Below are positions 1 to 6,689 of a stretch of 9,643 nucleotides of DNA, piece after piece. The stretch's first letter is position 1; every line of letters begins with the position of its first letter. The stretch covers positions 1 to 9,643 of the forward strand of contig JAPUJX010000633.1 of the NCBI GenBank assembly GCA_027295975.1, written 5' to 3'. Both the position numbers and the translations under genes were made by a program. A model generated the notes under the pieces. It saw nothing but the letters and a program-made list of their open reading frames with translations. It was not told where the DNA came from and made no database searches. Origin of the DNA: Gammaproteobacteria bacterium. Lineage in GTDB: Bacteria > Pseudomonadota > Gammaproteobacteria > Pseudomonadales > Azotimanducaceae.

Positions 1-672
1 GGCGCGGTCAACACGCACGAATCCTGGTGAGCCGCCTCGATGGGAAACGTCCGCGCCGCCGATTCGGGTGTTGTCGTGATTGACGGTGGCGATGAAAAAA
101 GTGTCGGCGTTGCTGACGAATTCCGTGAGCGCATCATCCAGTTCCGTTCCCGTGTCCGGCTTCGTGAGAAGGGTTGTCGCAGTGGAAGTGTTCCGGGTGG
201 CAGGCTCGACCGAGCGGGCCTGGATATACTTTGGGCAGTTGCCAAAAGCCTGGTCGACGGTTAGTTCGAAAGCGCCGTCGCTGACGGCCGTCACCCGGCC
301 ATTGACCCGATTGCGCCGTCGCCTGGAGAATTCGAGACCCAACAGGCCAAGTGCCGCGCCGACTCGGATGTTCGCGGCTAGAGGGTCGCCGGGTAACGGC
401 GTAGCGGAAAGAGTCAAGCGGTTGGCAGCCGGGCTTTCGATGAATCCCACGCTACCGGTGAGGATGGATGCCCAGGGTCGACCTGCATCGTCCACGCTAC
501 CGACGAATACGTAAGGAAGCGCTTCGAAAAACTTACGGTGCTGCTCGGGCAGATAGTCGCGAACCACCTTGCGGCCGAAGTTTTCCATTTGTCCGCGTAC
601 CCCCGCGCGCTCTTGAAGGGCTTGCTCTCCGGTGTGAAACGGCGATTCGTCATGGTTCCATCCTGGGTTCAT
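1..672 (-). CDS. PNPOx-like flavin-nucleotide-binding protein (partial, C-terminus off left edge)
   Basis: The minus-strand frame is open from the start codon to the window edge (224 codons visible). The translation begins MNPGWNHDESPFHTGEQALQ and continues with segments such as VGSVDDAGRPWASILTG (about residues 55-71), FSRRRRNRVNGRV and FGNCPKYIQAR (about residues 147-157), then DADVSHRGG-like text (seen as GGADVSHRGGSPGFVRV) at the edge. These match what I know of the pyridoxamine-phosphate-oxidase-fold family of flavin-nucleotide-binding proteins, in which two split-barrel halves lie in tandem and the second contains the SHRGG motif. The protein presumably binds FMN in the cytoplasm; the substrate is unknown. 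Two adjacent ATGs occur at 675 and 672. A GGAG lies six bases before the second, which I prefer. It is divergent from the LysR gene and may be its target. Family assignment is fairly sure, specific function is not. Confidence 0.82.
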   Translation of the reverse strand, partial: MNPGWNHDESPFHTGEQALQERAGVRGQMENFGRKVVRDYLPEQHRKFFEALPYVFVGSVDDAGRPWASILTGSVGFIESPAANRLTLSATPLPGDPLAANIRVGAALGLLGLEFSRRRRNRVNGRVTAVSDGAFELTVDQAFGNCPKYIQARSVEPATRNTSTATTLLTKPDTGTELDDALTEFVSNADTFFIATVNHDNTRIGGADVSHRGGSPGFVRVDRA

Positions 673-718
673 CATTTGCTCCGGCTTGGTGAAACAGCGG
701 CTTCAAGGTCAACCATAT

Positions 719-733
719 ACAATCCTAGATTGT
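719..733. promoter_or_regulatory. Candidate LysR operator, inverted repeat ACAATC-N3-GATTGT
   Basis: Perfect six-base arms around a three-base centre form an interrupted palindrome of the size and AT-rich character expected for a LysR recognition-binding site (the family consensus is a T-N11-A dyad). It lies 55 bases upstream of the LysR start and 47 bases upstream of the divergent gene. Function is inferred from symmetry and location. Confidence 0.5.
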
Positions 734-780
734 TGCAATGAAAAGATTAACAGGGTAAATAGAAACTCACTGTTGCATTG
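731..780. repeat. Pair of direct repeats TGTTGCAATG / TGTTGCATTG, 40 bp apart
   Basis: The ten-base units at 731-740 and 771-780 differ at one position. Their start-to-start spacing is exactly 40 bases, close to four helical turns, so a protein bound to both would sit on the same face of the DNA. The second unit begins the inverted repeat that runs into the LysR start codon. This fits a recognition site plus an activation or autorepression site of a LysR tetramer, but that role is an inference. Confidence 0.45.
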
Positions 781-788
781 AGAGAACA

Positions 789-1667
789 ATGGCGACCACG
801 GATGGGGTCACCGAGTTCCTCGCCGTGGTGGAACGAGGCACCTTCACCCGAGCGGCCGAGGAGCTTGGCGTATCAAAATCTTATGTCAGCCGATCCCTCA
901 CCAGGCTGGAAGCACGCCTCGGCGCCCGGCTTCTGACTCGGACCACGCGGCGGGTACTGCTCACCGATATTGGCAGGCACTATTACCAGCGGTGCCGCCA
1001 GGCCATGGACGATCTCGATGCGGCGGAGGTTGAGCTCAGTGACCTGCAGGCCCGGCCGAAGGGCAAGATCAGGCTCACGGCACCGGGCGTTTATGCGGAA
1101 CGATACGTAACACCGGTCCTGGTCGAGTTTACGCTGATGTATCCGGAAGTGGAGATTCATCTCGACACGCAAATGGCGACCGTCGACCTCATCGCGGACG
1201 GTTACGATCTCGCCGTGCGGATGAGCAGCCTGGAAGATTCGACCCTCATCGCACGTAAGGTGCAATCTCGGCGTATTCTGGTTTGCGGCGCTCCCGATTA
1301 CCTGGCGCGGCAGGGTCGTCCTGCCACCCCGGATATGCTGGCTCGGCACAATTGCTTGCGGCTCGGCAACATGGCCTGGCGGTTTTCCATGAACGATCAG
1401 ATTCGCGAGGTGCGCGTCCATGGATCCTGGTCGAGCGACAACGGCAGCGCGTTGGTCACCGCTGCCCGAGCCGGTATCGGGTTGGTCAGGATTACGGATT
1501 ATTACGTTGCGCTGGAGATCGAAAGAGGTGAACTCGTGACGGTTCTGGAAGACTACGAAGTGGATGATGCGGCGACGTGGATTCTGTTTCCCAACCGGCT
1601 ACACCTGCCGACCCGGGTCAGATTGCTCATCGAATTTCTTGTGGACTCGCTGCGCAAACGAAATTGA
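789..1667 (+). CDS. LysR-family transcriptional regulator
   Basis: This 292-residue protein has the standard length and layout of the LysR family. An N-terminal winged helix-turn-helix covers about residues 5-62 (FLAVVERGTFTRAAEELGVS, then SYVSRSLTRLEARLGARLL), and a periplasmic-binding-like effector domain runs from about residue 90 to 290. The sequence GKIRLTAPGVYAERYVTPVL at the domain start and the GIGL segment near the end resemble the LysR subgroup that controls small catabolic or oxidoreductase genes. It binds DNA in the cytoplasm as an oligomer and responds to an unidentified small molecule. The ATG at 789 is preceded only by a weak GAGAG and is overlapped by an inverted repeat, suggesting autorepression. 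It is divergent from the flavin-binding gene and 56 bases upstream of madL on the same strand, so either could be its target. It is not recognisable as a classical malonate regulator by eye. Confidence 0.92.
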   Translation: MATTDGVTEFLAVVERGTFTRAAEELGVSKSYVSRSLTRLEARLGARLLTRTTRRVLLTDIGRHYYQRCRQAMDDLDAAEVELSDLQARPKGKIRLTAPGVYAERYVTPVLVEFTLMYPEVEIHLDTQMATVDLIADGYDLAVRMSSLEDSTLIARKVQSRRILVCGAPDYLARQGRPATPDMLARHNCLRLGNMAWRFSMNDQIREVRVHGSWSSDNGSALVTAARAGIGLVRITDYYVALEIERGELVTVLEDYEVDDAATWILFPNRLHLPTRVRLLIEFLVDSLRKRN

Positions 1668-1712
1668 GTCCTACTCTGACGTTTGTTTTACATCGAACAA
1701 CTGACACTGACA

Positions 1713-1718
1713 AAGGAG
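1713..1718 (+). promoter_or_regulatory. Shine-Dalgarno AAGGAG setting the madL start
   Basis: AAGGAG ends five bases before the ATG at 1724. This fixes the short, family-length MadL and argues against the longer open frame that begins upstream inside the LysR gene. Confidence 0.8.
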
Positions 1719-1723
1719 TAAAC

Positions 1724-2116
1724 ATGATCGTATACGGGGTGGCGCTGCTTTCTGCCTGTCTGGTCATCGGTCTTTTTCTAGGCGAGCTTCTGGGAACCCT
1801 GATCGGTGTCGAAGCCAATGTCGGCGGCGTCGGTATCGCCATGTTGTTATTGATTCTGGTCTGCAACCTGCCCTGGTTCCGCCCCCTTGCCGAAGGTGCA
1901 CCCGGCACGGGCATCAGCTTCTGGAGTGGGATGTATATACCTATAGTCGTTGCGATGGCAGCCCGTCAGAACGTCGTTGCGGCGCTGGACGGCGGCCTGC
2001 TGGCAATTGCGGCCGGGGTCGCCGCGGTGGTGGCGAGCTTCGCTCTGGTACCCGTGATCAGCCGGTTGAGTAAACGGCCGGCTGAACCCCTGAAGACTCC
2101 CGAAGGCGCTGACTGA
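1724..2116 (+). CDS. madL: Malonate transporter subunit MadL
   Basis: The 130-residue protein begins MIVYGVALLSACLVIGLFLG and contains NVGGVGIAMLLLILVCNLPW (about residues 32-51), which I recognise as the MadL family. It is very hydrophobic, with about four membrane segments (roughly residues 3-25, 34-50, 65-80 and 85-110) and a short polar C-terminal tail. MadL and MadM together form the sodium-dependent malonate carrier first described in Malonomonas rubra, in the inner membrane. The length matches the family. A strong ribosome-binding site sets the start. The stop codon overlaps the madM start in TGATG, so the two subunits are probably translationally coupled. Whether the substrate here is malonate itself or a related dicarboxylate cannot be read from the sequence. 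Confidence 0.9.
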   Translation: MIVYGVALLSACLVIGLFLGELLGTLIGVEANVGGVGIAMLLLILVCNLPWFRPLAEGAPGTGISFWSGMYIPIVVAMAARQNVVAALDGGLLAIAAGVAAVVASFALVPVISRLSKRPAEPLKTPEGAD

Positions 2117-2874
2117 TGGAAGAGCTATTGCGAGTCCTCGTTTCGAACCAACTCGTTTTCGCTTTTGCCCTGGTTGGTATCACCATCTGGTTCTCCTACT
2201 GGCTCTCCGACACATTTACCGGCGGACGTATTCATGGTTCGGCCATCGCCATCTCCCTGGGTCTGGTGCTCGCCTGGATAGGCGGCGTTCTCGAAGGGGG
2301 TAGCCGGGGTATCGCCGATATCGAGGTGTTGGCGGGAATCGGCATCATGGGTGGTGCGATGTTCCGGGATTTTGCCATCGTCGCAACTGCTTTTGGCGCG
2401 GACATCCGAGAGCTAAGACGGGCGGGTCTTGCGGGTGTCGTCTCGGTGTTTGCCGGGATTTTCGTCTCCTTCGTGGTAGGTGTGGTCATCGCGGTTGCCT
2501 TCGGGTACGACGATCCGGTGGCGATTACCACCATCGCCGCAGGGGCCGTCACCTATATTGTCGGCCCGGTCACGGGTGCCGCCCTCGGGGCGGATTCCGA
2601 TGTGATAGCGCTCAGCGTTGCCGCCGGGCTTGTGAAATCGATCCTGGTGATGACGGGTACCCCGGCCGTAGCTCGTTTCATAGGGCTCGATAATCCTCAA
2701 TCGGCCATGGTTTACGGTGGGTTGATGGGAACCACGAGCGGTGTCGCCGCAGGTCTTGCCGCCACCGATCCCAGGCTCGTGCCCTATGGCGCCATGACGG
2801 CAACCTTCTACACCGGGCTCGGGTGCTTGCTGGTACCGTCGGTTCTATTTCTGGCGATAAGAGCCATGTTCTGA
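2116..2874 (+). CDS. madM: Malonate transporter subunit MadM
   Basis: The 252-residue integral membrane protein matches the MadM family in length and motifs. These are a polar WLSDTFTGGRIHGSAIAIS-like segment near residues 28-48, GIGIMGGAMFRDFAIVATAF (about residues 74-93) and GAVTYIVGPVTGAALGAD (about residues 142-159). There are about seven to eight hydrophobic segments. It is the larger partner of MadL in the malonate:Na+ symporter of the cytoplasmic membrane. Its ATG shares one base with the madL stop. No malonate decarboxylase (mad/mdc) or malonyl-CoA synthetase gene is in the window, which is unlike the original mad cluster. The gene ends 17 bases before the convergent amidohydrolase gene, and no hairpin terminator is visible in that gap. 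Confidence 0.91.
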   Translation: MEELLRVLVSNQLVFAFALVGITIWFSYWLSDTFTGGRIHGSAIAISLGLVLAWIGGVLEGGSRGIADIEVLAGIGIMGGAMFRDFAIVATAFGADIRELRRAGLAGVVSVFAGIFVSFVVGVVIAVAFGYDDPVAITTIAAGAVTYIVGPVTGAALGADSDVIALSVAAGLVKSILVMTGTPAVARFIGLDNPQSAMVYGGLMGTTSGVAAGLAATDPRLVPYGAMTATFYTGLGCLLVPSVLFLAIRAMF

Positions 2875-2891
2875 GACTCTGTTCCCGGAAG

Positions 2892-4640
2892 TCAGCGTGC
2901 GTATTTCACCTTGCCGCCCACGATCGTGTACGTGACCCTGGTAGCGGGAATGTCTTCCTCGGCAATGGTGAGGATATCCTGTGAGAGCACTGCGATGTCC
3001 GCAAACTTGCCTGGTGTCAGCGATCCTTTGATGTGTTCCTCGAAGGCGGCCACGGCATTGTTGATGGTGTAACTCTCCAGCGCCTCCATGCGAGTCATCA
3101 CCTGCTCTGGATGAAATTGCTCTCCCGTCCGCATCATGCGGGAAACGGAGGCGTAATAGGAGGCGATGGCGTCGATGGGCTCTACCGGCACGTCCGTACC
3201 GTTGCCGATCAACGCGCCTGAGTTGATGAGATCGCGCCAGGGATACGACGTGATTCTTGTGCGCTCTGCTCCCAGGCGGCTTGGGATCCACGGCCCGTCG
3301 GAAGTACAGTGGATGCCCTGCATTGCCGCAATCACACCCAGCTGACCAAAACGTGGTACGTCATCGGGATGAATGTGCTGGGAATGTTCGATCCGCCAGC
3401 GTAACGTTTTGCCGTCCGTTCGGGTGCCCGCCCAGACTCGTTCGTAGATGTCCAGCGTCTCCCGGTTGGCCCGAGTGCCGATGGCATGGGTGTTTACCTG
3501 GAACCCGTGCTCCAAGGCGATTTCTGCCGTCCGCTCGATGTCCTCGATGGACTCGAGCACCAGGCCCCGGCTGTCGGGCATGTCCTCGTAGGGTTCCAGC
3601 AACCACGCGCCGTGAGCGCCGAGGGCACCGTCAATCTGGCGCTTGATTGAGCGCACGGTCAGAAATTCGTTGCCTTCGGCAACCATCTTGTATTGCCCCA
3701 GCTTTTCGGCTAACTCCTCGTTGCTTTCGCCGCGCACCATCACATATAAACGGACGGGCAGGGTTCCCTCGGTCTCCAGTTTTTTGAAAAAATCTATAGT
3801 TTCGAAGGAGGAGCCCGCGTCATGGAACGAGGTCACCCCGTGGCGCAGTGCTTCCTGGCCGGCCAGGTGCACCCGGGCCCGGAGTACCTGATCCAGCTGT
3901 TCTTCGGTCTGACGCGAGGTGTAGGCCGCTATAGTGGCGCTCACCAGTCGTTGCGCCGTCTCTCGCAACAGTCCCGTGGCTTTCCCTTCCGGCGTACGGA
4001 CAATGGTGCCGCCGGCCGGGTCTGGCGTTTTTTCATCGATCCCGGCCGCTGCGAGAGCCGCGTCGTTGGCGAACGATGCGTGTCCGCTTGCGTGACCGAG
4101 ATACACCGGGTTGTCTGGCGCGACGATGTTGAGGGTATCGTTACGCGGTACGCCGTCCACCGCGTCTTCGGGCACCCGGTCCCACTTCTCCTGATGCCAG
4201 CCGCGGCCGAATATCCACTCGCCGGGCTCCGCGGAATCTACTGCAACGGCCACCATGCCTACCGCCTCGTCCCAGTTGGCGATGTTGTTCAGGTCGAGAA
4301 TTTGTTGAGCACGCCCCAGGCCCAGATAGTGACCATGCCCTTCGATAAAACCGGGAATGGCGAGTTGCCCATCTAGCTCGATGACGGTGGTCTCGGGGCC
4401 TATGTACGCCCCGATCTCGTCGTTGGTCCCCACTGCGGCAACGGTGTAGCCACGAACGGCAATCGCTTCGGCTTCGCCGATTGCGGGATCCAGCGTGACC
4501 ACCTTGCCGCCGCGGAGTACCAGATCGGCGGGTTCAGGCGTAGTGACCGGCTGAGTTTCGCTGGTCTGTTCTTTCTCGTTGCTGCAACCCGATAGTGCCA
4601 GCGCGCTTACCAGCGCGATTGCCAATATGCGAAGTCCCAT
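2892..4640 (-). CDS. Lipoprotein amidohydrolase, YtcJ-like (Amidohydro_3)
   Basis: The 582-residue protein starts MGLRILAIALVSALALSGC, a lipoprotein signal with lipobox LSGC and Cys19 as the lipidated residue. Ser at +2 suggests sorting to the outer membrane. The mature part is a metal-dependent amidohydrolase of the YtcJ type: a leading beta-sandwich strand (LVLRGGKVVTLD, about residues 40-51), then IPGFIEGHGHY with the HxH pair at 102/104, Lys333 in SIKRQIDGALG, His385 in NTHAIG, RIEHSQ around His419, and NGTDVPVE with Asp483. It ends with the usual LTPGKFADIAVL and a final sandwich strand. Relatives include N-substituted formamide deformylase, but the substrate here is unknown. An in-frame start at 4718 exists, but the GGGAG five bases before the ATG at 4640 and the clean signal peptide favour this one. 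It is divergent from the DUF3604 gene. Confidence 0.9.
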   Translation of the reverse strand: MGLRILAIALVSALALSGCSNEKEQTSETQPVTTPEPADLVLRGGKVVTLDPAIGEAEAIAVRGYTVAAVGTNDEIGAYIGPETTVIELDGQLAIPGFIEGHGHYLGLGRAQQILDLNNIANWDEAVGMVAVAVDSAEPGEWIFGRGWHQEKWDRVPEDAVDGVPRNDTLNIVAPDNPVYLGHASGHASFANDAALAAAGIDEKTPDPAGGTIVRTPEGKATGLLRETAQRLVSATIAAYTSRQTEEQLDQVLRARVHLAGQEALRHGVTSFHDAGSSFETIDFFKKLETEGTLPVRLYVMVRGESNEELAEKLGQYKMVAEGNEFLTVRSIKRQIDGALGAHGAWLLEPYEDMPDSRGLVLESIEDIERTAEIALEHGFQVNTHAIGTRANRETLDIYERVWAGTRTDGKTLRWRIEHSQHIHPDDVPRFGQLGVIAAMQGIHCTSDGPWIPSRLGAERTRITSYPWRDLINSGALIGNGTDVPVEPIDAIASYYASVSRMMRTGEQFHPEQVMTRMEALESYTINNAVAAFEEHIKGSLTPGKFADIAVLSQDILTIAEEDIPATRVTYTIVGGKVKYAR

Positions 4641-4803
4641 ATGTTCTCCCAGCGTAGCGGTGTTTGCGGAACTCTCGCATCTGTACGGATGGGTTGCAAC
4701 GGGTGTTAGTCCCGCCATGACTTGATCGATCGCTCTTTTCGAAAGACTGAAGTGTTAGGCTTCCCGCACTGCCAGACTCACGATTTGCCGGAGGATGTTT
4801 CCC
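4641..4803. promoter_or_regulatory. Divergent control region between the amidohydrolase and DUF3604 genes
   Basis: These 163 bases must hold the promoters of both outward-facing genes. No convincing -35/-10 pair stands out; TTGATC at 4722-4727 is a weak -35 candidate for the plus strand. Three perfect eight-base palindromes are clustered: GTTGCAAC (4693-4700), GATCGATC (4724-4731) and TTTCGAAA (4737-4744). The first shares the TTGCAA core seen in the repeats upstream of the LysR gene. Ribosome-binding sites flank both ends, GGGAG at 4646-4650 (minus) and GGAGG at 4790-4794 (plus). Confidence 0.45.
4790..4794 (+). promoter_or_regulatory. Shine-Dalgarno GGAGG that points to a GTG start for the DUF3604 gene
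   Basis: GGAGG directly abuts the ATG at 4795, which is too close for efficient initiation there. It lies nine bases before the in-frame GTG at 4804, a workable spacing. Starting at GTG removes only three residues and gives a signal peptide beginning MIRILVAS. Confidence 0.6.
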
Positions 4804-6663
4804 GTGATCAGAATTCTCGTCGCCTCCGGGTTGGTTCTGTTGGCTACGCCCCTCATGTCGGCAGCAGAGCCGAAACAACTCCTGTGGGGTGATACTCACC
4901 TGCACACCTCGTATTCTTTCGACGCCTTTTTGAATGGCAATATGACGGCCGATCCCGACGTGGCCTATCGTTATGCGAAGGGACAACCGGTCATTCACCC
5001 CTACAACCGCACCCGGGTACAGATAGACACGCCATTGGATTTTCTGGTGGTCTCCGATCATGCGGAATTTCTTGGCGGCATCCGCGACATCTACTATGAG
5101 GGGATCCAGGACGAAGATCCCGGGTTTATCGCAAGACTCCTCTATTGGTTCAACGAACGCCGGATTCGCGGGGTGATCGATAACGGAGAAGGGCCGGATT
5201 TCTTCCGTGATCTGCTGCCCTTATCGGAAGATCCCCGTACCGCCGCCGCGAGTTGGCGGGAAAGTATCGGCGAGCCGATTCCCGGCGCTGAGCTATCTTT
5301 GAGAAACGCCTGGCGTAGAATCGCGGAAACGGCGGATGGTCATAACCTGCCCGGCGAGTTTACCGCCCTGATCGGTTGGGAGTGGAGCGCGGTACCGGGA
5401 GGAGCCAACCTCCACCGGGTGGTGGTGACGGACGCCGACGCCGTGCGAGCGAGGGGTTTTCTGCCGTTTGCTTCGACGCAGAGCCCCTATCCCGAAGACC
5501 TCTGGGCGTGGTTGGCCGCAACGTCCGCGGCTTCCGGGGTGGAGTTTGTCGCCATCCCGCATAATTCGAACCTTTCCAAAGGCACCATGTTCGCGGACCG
5601 AACGCTCCGGGGCGAAATTATCGACATTGAGTATGCCGAGGCGCGCGGGCGTTGGGAGCCGGTGGTGGAAGTCACTCAGATCAAGGGCGATTCGGAAACC
5701 CATCCCGAACTGTCGCCGGCTGATGAATTTGCCGACTTCGAGGTGTTTCCCTATTACCTGCAGCAGGTTGCGGAGCCCTACCGGGTGGATTCGGCCGATT
5801 ACGTGCGTTCAGGGTTGCAAACGGGTTTGAAAATCGAATCCAGGCTGGGCGTCAATCCCTATCGTTTTGGTCTGATTGGCTCCACGGATTCGCACACCGG
5901 GTTGTCGTCCGCCGAGGAACCCAATTTCTGGGGGAAGATGGGGCGCGATTCGACACCGGACAACAAACGCAGCAAAGCCATCGCCGACGGTCCAAGCGGC
6001 TGGAGCATGTCGGCCTCAGGACTCGCCGCCATCTGGGCGCGAACCAATACCCGTGCCGAAATCGTGGCTGCCCTGAAACGCCGCGAGGTATATGCGACCA
6101 CCGGTCCGCGTATCCGGGTGCGTTTGTTGGGAGGCTGGGAATTCACCACAGGAGATCTCGTCAACTTCGGCGAAGCCGGTTATGTCGGACGCAAAGAAGG
6201 GGTGCCAATGGGTGGCGAACTCACCCGCGTTGAGGCGGTTTCCGCACCGACGTTTCTGGTGATGGCCATGAAAGACCCCAAGTCGGCAAATCTCGACCGC
6301 ATTCAGGTCGTCAAGGGCTGGCTCGATAACACCGGCGAACCACGTGAGAAGGTGTTCAACGTCGTCTGGTCTGGACAACGTCAACGGGATGTTAACGGAA
6401 ACCTCGAGAGGGTAGGTGATACTGTCGACCGGGCGACGGGTACGTACACCAACGACATCGGTTCGGTACAGCTCGAGATTGCCTGGACGGACCCGGAGTT
6501 CGATGTGGACACCGCGGCGTTCTATTACGTCAGGGTTCTCGAAATACCCACGCCCCGGCACGCCTTGTTGGATGCCATTGCTTTGGGCCTCGACGCTCCG
6601 AGCGAAGGGCCTTCCGTAATTCAGGAACGCGCGTACACTTCGCCGATCTGGTATTTACCCTGA
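4804..6663 (+). CDS. Secreted DUF3604 (PHP-like metallohydrolase) protein
   Basis: The 619-residue protein (GTG start) opens with a Sec signal peptide, MIRILVASGLVLLATPLMSA, probably cleaved before or just after AE, so it should be periplasmic or exported. The mature sequence begins with LLWGDTHLHTSYSFDAF, the DUF3604 hallmark, with HxH at 32/34. SDHAEF follows (Asp85, His86), then IGWEWSA, IPHNSN (His253) and GLIGSTDSHTGL (Asp362, His364). These are the metal-ligand positions expected of a PHP-like fold. The C-terminal part (from about residue 430, EVYATTGPRI onward) is a beta-rich segment usual for the family. The reaction is not established; a metal-dependent hydrolase is the best inference. 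An ATG at 4795 is the alternative start. The stop codon overlaps a possible P450 ATG at 6663, so the two were probably co-transcribed. It is divergent from the amidohydrolase lipoprotein gene. Confidence 0.9.
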   Translation: MIRILVASGLVLLATPLMSAAEPKQLLWGDTHLHTSYSFDAFLNGNMTADPDVAYRYAKGQPVIHPYNRTRVQIDTPLDFLVVSDHAEFLGGIRDIYYEGIQDEDPGFIARLLYWFNERRIRGVIDNGEGPDFFRDLLPLSEDPRTAAASWRESIGEPIPGAELSLRNAWRRIAETADGHNLPGEFTALIGWEWSAVPGGANLHRVVVTDADAVRARGFLPFASTQSPYPEDLWAWLAATSAASGVEFVAIPHNSNLSKGTMFADRTLRGEIIDIEYAEARGRWEPVVEVTQIKGDSETHPELSPADEFADFEVFPYYLQQVAEPYRVDSADYVRSGLQTGLKIESRLGVNPYRFGLIGSTDSHTGLSSAEEPNFWGKMGRDSTPDNKRSKAIADGPSGWSMSASGLAAIWARTNTRAEIVAALKRREVYATTGPRIRVRLLGGWEFTTGDLVNFGEAGYVGRKEGVPMGGELTRVEAVSAPTFLVMAMKDPKSANLDRIQVVKGWLDNTGEPREKVFNVVWSGQRQRDVNGNLERVGDTVDRATGTYTNDIGSVQLEIAWTDPEFDVDTAAFYYVRVLEIPTPRHALLDAIALGLDAPSEGPSVIQERAYTSPIWYLP

Positions 6664-6677
6664 TGAGTATCCTGTTT

Positions 6678-6682
6678 GAGGG
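6678..6682 (+). promoter_or_regulatory. Ribosome-binding site GAGGG choosing the P450 start at 6690
   Basis: GAGGG ends seven bases before the ATG at 6690, while the ATG at 6663 (overlapping the DUF3604 stop) has no comparable site. The later start gives MSETVPDSDPVNTPLDRF, a more plausible P450 N-terminus. Confidence 0.55.
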
Positions 6683-6689
6683 CTCGAAC

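Larger units (their letters stand above)
673..788. promoter_or_regulatory. Divergent promoter/operator region between the flavin-binding gene and the LysR gene
   Basis: This AT-richer stretch separates two outward-facing genes, the usual arrangement for a LysR-type regulator and its target. It holds an inverted repeat ACAATC-CTA-GATTGT (719-733) and an overlapping ATTG-TTG-CAAT (729-739). It also has a near-identical direct repeat, TGTTGCAATG (731-740) and TGTTGCATTG (771-780), exactly 40 bases apart. A further inverted repeat, CATTG-AGAGAA-CAATG (776-791), covers the LysR start codon. A weak sigma-70-like pair for the LysR gene could be TTGCAA (733-738) and TAAATA (756-761) with 17 bases between them. 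Binding by the neighbouring regulator is inferred from position and symmetry only. Confidence 0.6.

Noticed and set aside
873..1421. Long minus-strand open frame (182 codons) inside the LysR gene
   Set aside because: It is antisense to a clear LysR coding region, has no family-like sequence and no ribosome-binding site; such shadows are common in GC-rich coding DNA.
1577..1723. N-terminal extension of madL beginning inside the LysR gene
   Set aside because: The extension is not MadL-like, overlaps the LysR C-terminus, and a strong AAGGAG marks the ATG at 1724.
2875..2891. Bidirectional terminator between convergent madM and the amidohydrolase gene
   Set aside because: The gap is only 17 bases; TTCCCGGAA is nearly symmetrical but too short and has no T-run.
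3822..4376. Plus-strand open frame of 184 codons within the amidohydrolase gene
   Set aside because: Antisense to a well-supported amidohydrolase with motifs throughout; the predicted peptide is rich in Arg, Cys and Gly with no recognisable domain.
4641..4718. Longer N-terminus for the amidohydrolase starting at 4718
   Set aside because: It would bury the lipoprotein signal peptide behind 26 polar residues; the GGGAG site and the lipobox fit the ATG at 4640.
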